From Durusdinium trenchii (Eukaryota > Sar > Dinophyceae > Suessiales > Symbiodiniaceae): a stretch of 64,000 nt of DNA. The stretch spans positions 886,046 to 950,045 of the forward strand of contig CAXAMN010021940.1 of assembly GCA_963970005.1 (NCBI GenBank). Reading direction: 5' to 3'. The notes under the pieces were generated by a model. It made no database searches. It was not told where the DNA came from and saw nothing but the letters and a program-made list of their open reading frames with translations. This document shows, piece after piece, positions 43,088 through 54,380 of this stretch. The position numbers and the translations under genes were made by a program. Positions within the stretch are counted from its first letter, which is position 1. Each line of letters begins with the position of its first letter.

Positions 43088-43629
43088 CTGACACGCAAAG
43101 CCTCGCGGCCGGTTCCATCGAGGCCTGAACCGCCTTGGGGACTCGTGGGCTGATGTCAGAACCGCACAGGGCCTTGACTCAGACTCACGAGGATGCCGGA
43201 CTCTACACCACTCTACCGCCTAACTATTCCAGGGACTCGATGACTCAAAAGGCGTCAATGCTTGCAGGAACCTTCCAGAAAGTCCTCTCACGCCATCTCA
43301 CGCCGTATTACACCGTCCATCACCGCTTAGGGAATTCGACCCGCGAGGGCACCAAGAAGGATGGCCTGTCTGTCCCTCGACGTGTGCAGCGCACTGCAGT
43401 CCTTTTTGGTTCGGAAAGTCCGTACCCAAAGGGAGAAGAAGCGGAAGAAGAGTGTCTTTGTTTTTTCAGCGTCCACCATTGTCCACCTGCAATGGTCCTA
43501 GATCATGTACCATCGAAAAGTCCGAGCCACGTGAGTCACGTGAGTGACTCTTCATCCGGAACTCCTGGATAAGCTTTAGTCTAGCACTCTAATCTAGGCA
43601 ACTCTAGGCATCTAGGAGCGTAAGTGAAC

Positions 43630-43758
43630 TCCAAATCCCAGTTGGTCGACTGTTCCAGCCGACCCCAACGGGACAAGATCCCTCGGGCGCCATGTCGGGA
43701 CGGACCGCTCCTCCATGTGCTTGCTCTGCAAGACCCAAATCATGCAGTCCACCTCCGC
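43630..43758 (-). CDS. Exon of unknown protein
   Basis: Exactly 43 codons between ATCCAG|GCG and GGA|GTTCAC, phase 0 at both ends, including AEVDCMIWVLQSKHMEERSV. Codon use is clearly coding. No family is recognised. Confidence 0.6.
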
Positions 43759-44295
43759 CTGGATTCCGGGCGGGCTGAGTATCTGAAGTTCCTACTTTCA
43801 TGAGTCGGAACTAAGCAGATTCTTGGCAGAATGGAGAGTAGCTATATGAGTCATTGATATGAGTATGTAACAGTATGTGTATGGCTTGCCGTGAACTCTT
43901 CTTGCGCCCTGTCTTCTACAGTGCTACAGGTCATTGAACGGCTGAGCATGAGCAGGTATGGATCTTATCATGACAAGAAGTAATACTTGGAGAGTTTTGT
44001 TGACAATCACCAGCTAGCTTCAAACAAGACATGCTCTTTCGTTACGAAGGGTGGTTCGAGGTGTCAGGCTACGTCAGGTTTGCCAGCAGAACAGGACGTT
44101 CCGTTTCTTTCAGCGGCTGTGGTTTACTTGATTGATCCCTTCCACAGCCAGATTTCCAGCAAGCATCACTTGCCGTCAACGCCATAGCAACTCCCGAAGG
44201 GCTTGAAAGATGCCATTCCTCTTCTACTGTATAGGTGGGTCCGACATGACGTGGCCCAAATGGGGCAAACCCATCAGTTTTCAAGTCACTTTCAC

Positions 44296-44412
44296 CTGAC
44301 ACGGGGGCAGCGGTTCGGAGGTCGTTCGCACCGATTCGGCTGTCACCAAGGCACAATCACCGTGCAAGTCCTGGGTGTCGGCTCCGGCTCGTGCTGGAAC
44401 GGCAAAGCGGAT
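44296..44412 (-). CDS. Exon of unknown protein
   Basis: Exactly 39 codons from TGTCAG|ATC to CAG|GTGAAA, phase 0 at both ends, including IRFAVPARAGADTQDLHGDC. A plus-strand frame ending in a stop also overlaps, but the splice sites favour minus. Confidence 0.55.
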
Positions 44413-44908
44413 CTGACATCCATGAAGTGACATTGACACTACCCCCCCCCGCACTTTTTCAGTTGAATTTTCAAAAATGGCCGGTGCATGAAGACCCCCT
44501 ACATACCCCTACTACCCTCCCTCCAACAAACTATGAAAATGGACAAAAAAACGCCTGTTTGTAGAGGAAAGTAATGTTCCATGATCCATGGATTGTTGGA
44601 GAGAGGGTAGGCTGTTGACACTTGGTCACTTGGCTGTGACCCCAGTTGACTCAGGTCGCTTGACCTACAGCAACCCGTGGAATCCCCTCAGCCCGTTGGC
44701 AACGGCCATGTTTCCGGTGTTTCCGTGTTTCCGCTTCACCGGAGCCAACGAGCACACCGGAGCCAAGGAGCACACTTGGATCGCTGATGAGTTGGTCCTT
44801 GTCTTCCTCCCATGGGGAAAATGACTTTGGATGAACAAATCTAGAAAACATTAGAAAACCATTCCGCATGTTTAGGGGAGTCCATCTGACTGAGAAGCTG
44901 TCAGCTAC

Positions 44909-45072
44909 CACAATCCTCTGCTCGCTCCGGACTTCGCACCGGCTCCCCTCGCTGCTGTAGCCCGCGAGCCGTGAGCGCCCTGGGTGCCACCAAGCTGCTG
45001 TTCCACACATGTCCCAGTGACCTGGCTCCGCCCAGTCGATCCGTCACGTCATGGAGTCGGGTTGGCCGGTCC
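44909..45072 (-). CDS. Exon of an Arg-rich protein
   Basis: CCCAG|G opens DRPTRLHDVTDRLGGARSLG and runs 54 codons to TGTG|GTAGCT. Third positions are nearly all G or C. Entry phase 2, exit phase 1. Confidence 0.55.
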
Positions 45073-45785
45073 CTGGGCGGAGGGACCGCCCCGGTGACCT
45101 CCCCAGTCCGCATTGGGACCTCAACGGTGTCAACGGTGTCAACTGGGACCCTTACTGATTAATGAAGAAGAGATTATGCCACTAAAATCCTACTACTAAT
45201 GGGACCATATGGGACCTGCTTGATTGGGGTGGCAAGTTTTGATCTACTTACTTCAGATGATGCCACCTGGGCGAGGCTCCAAGTTCGATGCACGGCTGAC
45301 TTCTGGGTGCGGGCATGACTTCTTCGATTGTTGCAATCACAAGAGTAAATGGCGTGACAGGCATGTTGACGCGTTTCTTGTGGTTGATCTGCCTCAACGT
45401 GAGGGATTTCGGCCCACAAGTGGAACAAACCCCACTGCCTGCAGCGTGATTCTATCCCATCCTAGTTGTCAGTCTGTACAGTACTTGACAAGTGCAGAGA
45501 GAAGATAACAAATGGAATCCCACAAAAAATACATCAACAACATAGCCATGGCGCTGCATCATCAAGGATAACTCGATTTATCAACTCTGCCGTCGATTCA
45601 AGTCATTGACGACTCTCTACAGGTCCAAAGACCCTCCGAAAACCGGGTCCTGTGCCTCATTGAGCAGTGCCTTTTTGCTCCAGTAAAATGAGGTCTGTGC
45701 CCTGTAGGGACTGTATAAGCTGTATATGCCAAACTCCAGCTGATGCGCACGGGTTAGAGCCGGATTCGGAAACTAATCGGTCGGA

Positions 45786-45953
45786 TTCTGAAACTAGGGT
45801 TCTGAAACTGGGGTTCTGAAACTAGGGTTCTGAAACTTGGCTTCTGAAACTAATATTCTGAAACTGGGGTTCTGAAACTAGGATTCTGAAACTGGTGTTC
45901 TGAAACTAGGTTTCTGAAGCTGGGATTCCGAAACTTGTATTCTGAAACTGGAA
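45786..45953 (+). repeat. 14-bp minisatellite, array 1 (12 units)
   Basis: Twelve units of TTCTGAAACTAGGG follow without a single insertion or deletion; only substitutions vary. Degenerate copies extend a little on both sides. The unit length is not a multiple of three, so no protein repeat is encoded. Confidence 0.9.
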
Positions 45954-46150
45954 AGTCAGATTCTGCAACTTGCCTGAGACTTGCAACTGGTGATCTCCAC
46001 ATCATGCAATAGCGTGTGTGCCTGTGACATCACCTTCGAAGCACATCCAAACCAACGTCATTAGACACCCCCCAACCCCCCCCTCACCCCATCCCCCTTG
46101 TCCCCATCGTGTGATCTTGACATCACGCCAACCGGCTAATCATTGACAAA

Positions 46151-46444
46151 GTTGCGGAACCCTAGTGAGGGAATCCACAATGTTGCGAAATCCTAGTTGC
46201 GGAACGCCAGTTGCAGAATCCCAGTTGCAGAAACCTAGTTGCGGAAGCCTAGTTGCGGAATCCTGACAGTTGCGGAATCCTAGTTTCGGAATCCTAGTTG
46301 CGGAATCCTAGTTGCGGAATCCCAGTTGCGGAATCCAAGTTGCGGAATCCTAGTTTCGGAATCCTAGTTGCGGAATCCCAGTTGCGGAATCCGACCAAAC
46401 AGTTGCTGAATCCTAGTTGCGGAATCCTGCGCAGTTGCGGAACT
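46151..46444 (-). repeat. 14-bp minisatellite, array 2 (inverted relative to array 1)
   Basis: About 20 units of AGTTGCGGAATCCT with a few insertions. The reverse complement, cut at the same point, is ATTCCGCAACTAGG, which matches 11 of 14 bases of the array 1 unit. The two arrays face each other across about 200 bp. Confidence 0.85.
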
Positions 46445-46628
46445 CGACTTTATCCGATGCGCATCTCTCCTTCAAACTGGTCTGCAGCCCCCCTCATGGT
46501 CCCGGCCTCCAGCATCCCCCACCAGCTATGCCAGGAGCGCTTGTCGGAGGACCTGGAACTGTGTGCGGTCTGTTCCAACCAAATGTGGGGAAGATCCTGC
46601 GTGGGCCTCCAGACCTATAGCTCAGTCA

Positions 46629-46735
46629 CAGAGACAGAGAGAGAGAGAGAGAGAGAGCGAGGGAGGGGAGGGGAGGGAGGGAGGGAGGGAGGGAGGGAGG
46701 GAGGGACGGAGAGACGGAGGGAGAGATGGAGAGAC
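46629..46735 (+). repeat. (GA)n then (GGGA)n purine tract
   Basis: About 100 bp of nearly pure purine: (AG)n, then GGGAGGGAGGGA repeated about nine times, then GA-rich sequence. The GGGA part can form G-quadruplexes on this strand. Confidence 0.9.
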
Positions 46736-46796
46736 GGAGAGAGGCACGGAGACAAAGGGAGAGGAAGGATGGGAACTCTGCAGTCACACGTACTAC

Positions 46797-46963
46797 GCGG
46801 TTTCCCGAACCGGAACCTGTCCAGGCCACCAGTGGCCCGCCTGTGGCCCTGTCGGTCGCCCCGATTCGTTTCGACGGAGCACCGATCGTTGCGCGGTTGA
46901 GGCCAGGGCAATCGAATGATGTTGGCCTTTGCACGCTGGGCCACTGCTCGCCCAGCATGAAGG
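46797..46963 (+). CDS. Coding-like stretch, strand uncertain
   Basis: The plus frame (GPPVALSVAPIRFDGAPIVA) has strong codon bias and ends at a possible donor AAG|GTAGAA. Two other frames are also open. No family is recognised. Confidence 0.3.
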
Positions 46964-47052
46964 TAGAAGCCTGAGCTGTAAAGGGAGTGTGCTGTTCGGA
47001 TGGGGCGCCCCATTCTAAAAACAGCTCTTAAAATTCATCCACCCCACCTAAC

Positions 47053-47292
47053 TCATCCACCCTGCCTGTTGATCGCTTTTAGCACATCAAGTTGGGAGTG
47101 GGACCAGCGGGGTGCATGAGCCAACAAACCACCTACTGACTGGGGCCTCCGGGCCAAAGTTGCCAGGCTCACCTTCGCGACAAATCTTCTCGCCACCTGG
47201 TTGCCAGCTGCGAGAGGAAGGGTGATCAGCAGCCGAAAAAGAAGAGATCGCCAGGAGAGCACTTGCAGGTGCCAAGCTCCAATCGAGACCCT
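47053..47292 (-). CDS. Terminal exon with a hydrophobic helix
   Basis: TTTCAG|G opens VSIGAWHLQVLSWRSLLFRL and LITLPLAAGNQ, then a basic tail (VSLATLARRPQSVGGLLAHA) to TGA. A donor CAG|GTGGCG could end it after the hydrophobic part. It may be a membrane protein. Confidence 0.45.
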   Translation of the reverse strand, partial: RVSIGAWHLQVLSWRSLLFRLLITLPLAAGNQVARRFVAKVSLATLARRPQSVGGLLAHAPRWSHSQLDVLKAINRQGG

Positions 47293-47732
47293 GAAACCAC
47301 GCGTTGACCCCGGACGTCGGACTGGGAAGAAAGCACCAAGTCGGGTCTTCCAACTGGACCTTCCTACGGTCGCTACAAGGAACAGCATCCTTCTCTCCTC
47401 AAGACCCGAAGAACCCGCCGAGTCACTGGACTGCAGCTGGTTTTTTACGCAGGTCGGACACTCCGGACGTTACAGGGACCTGCTTGGGCCCGAAAGGCCG
47501 GGTTTGCCTGGGAATGAGTAGTTGAAGAGCACCCCCCCGAAAGGCAAGTCGCCAAACAAGAGCTCAAGTCTTTCTGACAATGCCTTGGTTTGAACATGTT
47601 TGAAACAGTTCCGGCTTTCCTCTCCATAAGAACAAACCTTTGGACTTTCTGGAAAACACATGAAAAAACCGGCGTCCCGCCCACACCGACGCGCCGAGGA
47701 CCACACCGACGCGCCGGAGCTCGGCCTTTGAC

Positions 47733-47774
47733 CAGCCTCACGGTGATCAACTCCACCAGCGCCGACATGAAGTC
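47733..47774 (-). CDS. Very short exon
   Basis: Fourteen codons, DFMSALVELITVRL, from TGGCAG|GAC to CTG|GTCAAA, phase 0 at both ends. It overlaps long open frames that look like chance. Confidence 0.3.
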
Positions 47775-48504
47775 CTGCCAGCGAGAGACACACGGGGCGA
47801 GAAGAGGTCCTGGATGGACATCCTGTGAAATCTGTGAAGGAGTTGGGAGCTCCAACTGATCCCAACTGAAGGAGGTTTGGATCTGAAGTTGGAACTTCAG
47901 TTGGATTTGTGAAGAGGGTTGGATAGACCCTTTCTGAAACCAAAGGAGGGTGCAACTGATCCCAGCTGTCATGGGTCCTTTGTGCCCTGGGACCCCAAGG
48001 ACGCATCTGTTGTTGGGGGACAGGCTGAAGGGAGAGAAACGCGCTTTGGGCAGCAAAAGACGGATCGAAGCCCGGATCATTTAAGGCTTGACATGGTAGA
48101 TTCTGGTAGATGCTCCCAAGCAAGCAAGTCACAAATGGCCTACTTGACGTGCAGGGGCTGCGTTCTTTCATCGCATCTGCCAATACTCACCTGAACTAGA
48201 TCACTCAGTGTTCCCCGTGAAAATGGAGCAATTGCCAACGGATGATTATACAATTTGCGGCCAGCACCTTTTTCAGCAGAAAGCTAGTTGACAGCACCAA
48301 CCCTGGACTGGAGAATCTCAACGTGGTGTTGCTTCTCTCTAGACCTGCCAGCACCAGCGGCATGCTCGAGTACGCTCCTGTGAGACATAGCTGAAGAGTC
48401 GGGGGAAGCAACGGGCATAGAACCTCAAGACACATGTCAATGCATATGCAGCATGACAGGCCCCAATCTCGGGTGATGCGTGAACTATGTGATAGTATAG
48501 TGGG

Positions 48505-48591
48505 TTCAGAGTAGATGGCACAATCCCCAAGAGGTGGTTTGTATGAACCCCCATCTAACCACATGTAGGAGTTTGTGCCATCTACTCTGAA
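48505..48591. repeat. Perfect 19-bp inverted repeat (foldback, MITE-like)
   Basis: TTCAGAGTAGATGGCACAA at 48505-48523 is the exact reverse complement of 48573-48591. An inner GTGGTT/AACCAC pair extends the stem. It could fold into a hairpin of 87 nt. Confidence 0.8.
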
Positions 48592-49318
48592 AGCACTGTA
48601 GATCCCTGGCGCTGGCATTTTAGACATTGTTTAGTTCTACCTGTTAGGATTCTATTCGTGCTTGTGCCTGCGCTTGTCAATAGGCGGGAGTGGTACCCGT
48701 GAAGGTCACTTCGCGCGGGCTTCGATCCTGCGAAGCGGCTGCGCCCTAATTGAGCCAAGCAAGTTGGATCTTGAGTCAGTGAGTGAGTGTGTCAATGTCA
48801 GGGCAGCCAACTGCCGCCTCATTCGCCGGAGGGTGCTTCTTCACATGCCTTTTGCTCGCAGGCGCTAATGACCGCAACCAACACAGTGAAACCCACAAAG
48901 TCTGCACCCCCTCACAATGCACATCCCACAAGAAGGGAGTGGGTGCCTGGGTCTACCCCAAGGCGACACAAACCAGCTGGTTGCCTGTTAGGAAGGGACC
49001 TGGATGGGTTTGAGACAAGCTCTTTTGAGGTTTTGGCCCATCTCGTCCTGGTCATGTGACCACGACATCTGCCCACGAACGCCGAGAAGCTTCTGAACCC
49101 AACTGTTCATCACGCTCGTCAGCATCTTCCGCGCCCGGTCCACGAGCTTCTTGTGATCCTCTGGGAACCTGAGGCTACCAGTGGCTATCTCACGATACGC
49201 ACCTAATCTGTTGCCCCGGCACTATGCCTGCCAAAACCTACCCACAGCTTCCAACACTGGCACCCCCCTCCCACAGGGCTGCTCTCGGAGTGACACCGCG
49301 AGCCATCTGCCAGGGCAC

Positions 49319-49432
49319 TTCGATCGGTCTACATCGATCGAAGTGCAGGTCTTGGGTCAAAGAGACTTCCGCATCTTCCACTGCTTCCACACCGGAATCC
49401 GCATCTTCCGCATCTTCTTCCACGCCTTCCAG
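49319..49432 (-). CDS. Acidic exon
   Basis: Exactly 38 codons from AGAAG|CTG to GAA|GTGCCC, including LEGVEEDAEDADSGVEAVED. The GAAGATGCGG word is repeated. The plus frame through the same DNA is Phe/His-rich and less likely. Confidence 0.45.
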
Positions 49433-50442
49433 CTTCTATGAACATCTCTCGGCCACCTTCCCCCACCATCGAAACACCGCCCGTCAACCCCGTCCCGCCT
49501 CTTCCCATCACCCACCGTCCCGCCCAGGCGCAGGTCGCGGAGCTCGTTCAACTTCTCCCAGCTTAAGAAGTAGAAGCCGCTCGTGGGAGCCGTCAGCCTC
49601 GTTCTGTCCGCGGCGTCGCGGCGGAGGGGGAGGCGGGCTTGGCCTTTTTGCGCGGGTTCCGGAGGGTTCCGGGTGGCGGAGCTACACTGAGTGATTGGGA
49701 ATGAAGTGAGTTGGACCCCCAAGTCAAAGAGTCTATGATTCTATGATGGTTTAGCCGGAAGGCCTGCAGAACGAAGAGGTGAGTTATTGTAGATCGAGTG
49801 GTCAACTGAGCGCCAGAAAACCTCACGAAAGGTGCAGCAACTCTCCAAAATTTACCCTGCACCCCAAGAAGAACCTAAGGTCCACATGGGCAAGCTCCCC
49901 CGGCACTCACCTCTGACAATAAGGACCTCTGTGTGGGTCAGACAAAGGCCAGTGCAAAAAACAATGACCTCCCTTGATTTCACCTAGGAACCGAAGATCT
50001 GGCAGGGTGACAAGGAATGCATGGAGCACCAAAAAGGAGTCCATGTGGGACTACTGGCTTAGATTGCAGCAGGCTCTTAGAGGGCAGGCAGCTTAGATGG
50101 TCAGTCTAAGATACCTTTGTGTGCAAGTACGCCACATCCTGCAACGAGAGATCATACGCAGTTCAAAAATGCCTTTTGAACATAATACCAGTGTGCTGGC
50201 CAACCCAAGTCCTGTCGGTGGTTACTGAGGTCCCAAACCGGACTGTGAAGGGGCTCTCCTGCATGAGATCCAAAGCTATCTCCTGCAGCGCACAGCCCGA
50301 ACTTACTGGACATGAAATGAGGAATTGTGGTGAAAAGCAAGGTCTAAGGCAGAACCAATGTGGTTGATTTCCCTGACTGTTGTAGATGGTCCCTTTTTAA
50401 AGAATGGTCAGAATAGTTCAACTAATAGTTCAACTTCAGCAC

Positions 50443-50590
50443 CCTGCCCCAGGGGGCAGCCCGGTCTCCCGGATGGTCCGCAATCCTGCCCGGCGAGGCC
50501 CGAGACGAAGGTCTCTTCCAAATCCTCGCTGATCAAGGTCTTCTGGTAGAGCACCTGGTGCTTGCGCACCCGCGCACGAGGCACCCGCAA
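50443..50590 (-). CDS. Exon of unknown protein
   Basis: A strong acceptor (GTCTTCACAG|TTG) opens LRVPRARVRKHQVLYQKTLI then SEDLEETFVSGLAGQ, 49 codons to CAGG|GTGCTG. Strongly coding third positions. No family is recognised. Confidence 0.6.
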
Positions 50591-50874
50591 CTGTGAAGAC
50601 GGGTCCTTCCTGCGCCCGGCCTAAAACAGGCACGGCCTAAAACAGGAAGCGCACGGCCTGTTAAAGATTGGTCCGACCGTGACCCCCCCGTTTGGCTGGG
50701 GCGTGCCCTTCAGACTTGTTGGAAGCAAGCGGATGTAGACTCATTTGGGAATCCCAGACTCACCAAAACAAGTAAAACCTCAGTGCGCTGCAATTCAGAG
50801 GGGATTCGGCAAACGAGGACACACGCTCACACACATCAGACCACCATGGCACAGCCCAAGAAAAGCTTGCAGCT

Positions 50875-51080
50875 TCACGCTCCGGTGCGAATTTGGAAAA
50901 AAGGCCCAAAGCTGTCCACCAGCTCTGCAGAAATGCTCTTCCAGGGGTCTATCTCTTGAGTGCTGACGTGGGCGCCCGGCGCCTGCAAGTTCTTGACGTT
51001 CTCCTCCGTGGCAAGGATGATGCCTCTCCTCGAAGCAACGAGTTCACTGAGTTCACCACGTAGAAACGGAACTCGCGAAG
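50875..51080 (-). CDS. Exon of unknown protein
   Basis: The frame VASRRGIILATEENVKNLQA continues to DPWKSISAELVDSFGPFF with good codon bias. Splice edges are not resolved. Confidence 0.45.
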
Positions 51081-51265
51081 AACAGCTGGAAGCCAACCGG
51101 AGTGGCTTAAGAGGTCCAATTCTGGACGTGAATTCCTAAGGCTGTCTAGGCCTTTTACATCCTTTTACATCCTTTTACCATTTCTATCCAAAACATTTCT
51201 GAGCCTTTTCCCACACAATGGTCGAATTTTCGTCCATTCGAACCTGTTCTGCCGAACTCCTACAC

Positions 51266-51408
51266 TTTCCAGGTGCCACGCCTTTGGGGTGGTTTCTGGT
51301 CTGGCCGGCGTCCGGCATGGGAAACGCCCGCCGGATTTGTACCAGCCAGTCTCCGTCATTCAAACTAGTACAGGTTTTCTTGACTTCATCCACCAACCAA
51401 TGACCCGA
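51266..51408 (-). CDS. Exon 2 of a two-exon piece
   Basis: AAGCAG|TCG opens SGHWLVDEVKKTCTSLNDGD and WLVQIRRAFPMPDAGQ to AAA|GTGTAG. A pyrimidine-rich, poly-T intron separates it from 51475-51662 in the same frame, so a single 163-codon open frame covers both. Confidence 0.5.
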
Positions 51409-51474
51409 CTGCTTGACTCCCCCCCCACAACAAAAAAAACGAGGACTTGAAAAAAAGAGATCACTGTGCTGTGC

Positions 51475-51662
51475 CCAACACTGCGCCCACAACTTGTCGT
51501 CCGCCATTCCTAGGGCCCGGGCAACTGCCAGGGCACTGCCTCGCCTTGCTTCAGCAAGACCTTCGAGCTGCTCGGCGCCGCGGTCGGCTCGCCGCGGGGC
51601 ACGAGCACCTGCCGTGTGGTGGTGCGCCGGTGAAGCGGGAAGAACTTCGGGTGTAACTTCGC
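51475..51662 (-). CDS. Exon 1 of a two-exon piece
   Basis: GACTTAG|GC opens EVTPEVLPASPAHHHTAGAR and GAEQLEGLAEARRGSALAVA, ending in phase 0 at TGG|GCACAG (GC donor). Third positions are strongly G/C. Confidence 0.5.
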
Positions 51663-52032
51663 CTAAGTCAAACATCCCAACTCGACATCAACTTCAACTG
51701 GATGTTTAAAGGATTTTAAAGGTTAACCCGGATACAATTGCATGAGCTAGGTTAAGCACATGGGACACCACTTCCCATCCACTCGGTTGGTGAAAAAAAC
51801 GTCTCACCACCTGAGTTGGCGGAGAGAGCGTCTCACTACATTCACCTGTTTGTAGAGGGCATCCACTTTCCATGGGAGCTAGGTCAACCTAGTGACTGAG
51901 ATCCACGAAAGCCTGATGAGTTCTGTGCTATCTGCTATCTTCTGAGGCCGGTCAGGACAAACATCAGCGCGCACATCCTGCCTCCCAAACCTTTTCCTCC
52001 CAGGGCTCCAAAGCCACCTGCAGATCTGAGCA

Positions 52033-52284
52033 TCAGAAAACCAGAAAGATTTGAGCTGTTGGAGCCGCAAACCGGTCGCGACGGGTGGTGCGGCTCCATG
52101 AAAAATCCCCTTCCGCCGATGGGCACGGCACGGCACCCGAATCTCCCCAAAGGACGGGTGATTGGTGCCCATCGGGCCCGTGAGAGTCTGTCTCCAATTC
52201 CTGTGCCTCCTGATCAGCCTCAACATTAGCCAAGGGTTCCAGCGCCAGGGCTAACCTGCGTGCGGCAGCGTCCGAACGCAGGTT
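52033..52284 (-). CDS. Terminal exon, acidic then basic
   Basis: CCGAAG|AAC opens 83 codons: an Ala/Arg/Leu helix (NLRSDAAARRLALALEPLAN), an acidic piece (VEADQEAQELETDSHGPDGH) and a basic end before TGA. Among the most clearly coding stretches by codon use. No family is recognised. Confidence 0.6.
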   Translation of the reverse strand, partial: NLRSDAAARRLALALEPLANVEADQEAQELETDSHGPDGHQSPVLWGDSGAVPCPSAEGDFSWSRTTRRDRFAAPTAQIFLVF

Positions 52285-52535
52285 CTTCGGTGTCAGGCCA
52301 AGGCCTCACCAAATCCTCACCAAATGCCTCTAGCAGCTAGCAATGATGGCAAAAGGGATTCAGTACGGTTGATGAAAGGAACTCACTCTCCACACCCGGA
52401 ATCCGCCCCGCCAGTCCTCCAAAAACCCTCCAGAAGTCCGAGGCAGTGGAACCCTCCAAATCCTCCAAGCCGACCCCAAATAAGAACATTCACCGAACCA
52501 TGGGCGGCATGGATATATCATATTGTATTACATAA

Positions 52536-52721
52536 CTAGATCTTCCAACTCTGCCAAAATGTCCGCCATGTCCACTGGGTGTTCTGCATGAAAATGGAAG
52601 ATCGGCCCTGGGCAACCAAGGGACTGCTCCCGGAAGCTCTTCCGGGTACCGAGAAAGAAGGGATGTGCTCGCACCAGTAGGCCCTCAGGACCTGCCGGCG
52701 TTCGAGATCAAGAGACTCCAT
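52536..52721 (-). CDS. Small ORF or first exon
   Basis: ATG opens MESLDLERRQVLRAYWCEHI and continues to a Trp-rich end (TQWTWRTFWQSW) and TAG. A GT donor (GGCAGA|GTTGGA) near the end would make it a first exon. Strong codon bias. Confidence 0.45.
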   Translation of the reverse strand: MESLDLERRQVLRAYWCEHIPSFSVPGRASGSSPLVAQGRSSIFMQNTQWTWRTFWQSWKI

Positions 52722-53398
52722 GGACAAGGAACATGTGCATATATATATATATGCTATTATGTGTCACACCTACAAGGACCTACCAGCTAGGAATCACAGA
52801 AACAAAGGGTTCCCTCTCCCAACTCTATGCACATGGAAATCCCCCAGCAAACAAATTGATCAAATATCAAGAACAAAAAACTCATGCATCTATATATATA
52901 TACATATTGTCATGTATATGTATATATAATATAAGGATCACAGTAAAAAGTAAAATATATACCTTGTTCTTCAAAGTGACCTTTTGATAACCTGGTTTGA
53001 GGTCACTTAAGCCTCCTAAGGGTCACTTAGGAACCTTCAAAAGGTCACTTTGAAGAAGCTGGTACTAGGACCCTCCAAGGGGTGCCCAATGGAAGCCTAT
53101 AGGTATATATATATATATATAATGACTCATCAAAAGGCTTCACTTGGGCCCTCAATCCGTGACTCTCGGTGTTTTTTCGTCGGCCCGTCGGCGGTCGGGA
53201 CGAAGCGGCGGTGGCAGCCGGCCCACGGCAGGCAGCGGTGGACCAAAAAGGAACAGAATCGACGACAAGGGAGGTCAACCATGGTCAACCTACCAGGGTT
53301 TGGGTGCTTGAGGTTTTAAACCTCAGCCACATATCCTCAAGTATAGCCCCAAGTACCTGGGTTGGAGCACAGGAAATGCACATACTCTCTCCCTCCAG

Positions 53399-53661
53399 CA
53401 TCCCTGGGTGAAAATGAATCCCCTGTCCACTGGGCCCTCGCACTCGTCAGGTTCGAGGTGCCGGCGCTCCTGGATACCACGAAACGGTTACATATTCGGC
53501 GGTTGCTGGTTCTATCAGATCTGCTACAGGTCTTCACCTGCGAAATCAATAACCTTAGACCTGTGCTTCGTAGGGAAGATGGACGTCTAGAGGCGCCACA
53601 GGTGTGCATCCGGGTTGGAGTCGGGTCCAGGGCGATCGAGGAACAGGCAGAATTGACATGA
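53399..53661 (+). CDS. Plus-strand terminal exon
   Basis: A strong acceptor (ACTCTCTCCCTCCAG|CA) opens 86 codons, including RLHIRRLLVLSDLLQVFTCE, to a TGA. The minus strand also stays open over much of it. Confidence 0.45.
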
Positions 53662-54215
53662 CTAGAACCAGCAACACCCTCTCAACACACTCCTCTCTCT
53701 CATATCAACTACGCGTCGTCTTACTGTATATCGCCAAGATGAACCCATTCTAATAGCGAAAGTCAACCATGCAACCTCAAGGCGACCTGACATTCACAGG
53801 AACATGGTCGAGTGAGTCATGAGTCATGCGGGCACCGCCATGTCCAATGTCCACGTCTCGAGGAGTCCATGTCACCATGTCTCGAGGAGAGGTGTTGTTT
53901 GGACCGGACCCTTACCACCAATTGGCACCCCTTAGGGTCTCCTGGGATAGTGGCACCCCTTAGGGCCTTAGGGTCTCCTATGGTCTCCTGGGATAGAGAG
54001 AGAGGGAGTCTGAGAGAGATGATTCTTTCACCCTTCCAACGGTCCACTCAGCTCTCCCAGTGCGGCTTCCTGAAGCGACTGGCCGCTGTCAGTGCCAGGG
54101 TGGCCCCTTTGAACTTCGACAGCGGTGGCAGCGCGTCATGCACCTGTGTTCGGCGTCCGACCACCCAACGCCAAAAGAGTCACCGCTTGGCCCAGGCTGT
54201 GAGGCTGGTGAACAC

Positions 54216-54380
54216 CATTTTTGGAGGGTGTGTCGGTCCACGAAGCTCCAAGAACATCCAAAACGGATCCCGAACGAATCCTAATGACCTGTCGACCTGT
54301 CGATTCGCGGTCGTCTTTTGGAACGGAGAACTCCCCGTTCCAGGAATCCGGAAACGGGTCAGGTCGAGATCCCGAGTCGC
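54216..54380 (-). CDS. Exon of unknown protein
   Basis: Exactly 55 codons from TCTCAG|GCG to ATG|GTGTTC, phase 0 at both ends, including RSLGFVRDPFWMFLELRGPT. A shifted frame (DPFPDSWNGEFSVPKDDRES) is also open. Confidence 0.45.

Noticed and set aside
46298..46900. 200-codon plus-strand frame with RNPSCGI-like repeats
   Set aside because: It is a translation of the 14-bp minisatellite and the GA tract; the unit is not a multiple of three and the frame is accidental.
47470..48183. 237-codon open frame on the minus strand, the longest in the window
   Set aside because: Codon use is unbiased, a second frame on the same strand is open for 211 codons, and no domain or splice support is visible. 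Only a very short exon inside was kept at low confidence.
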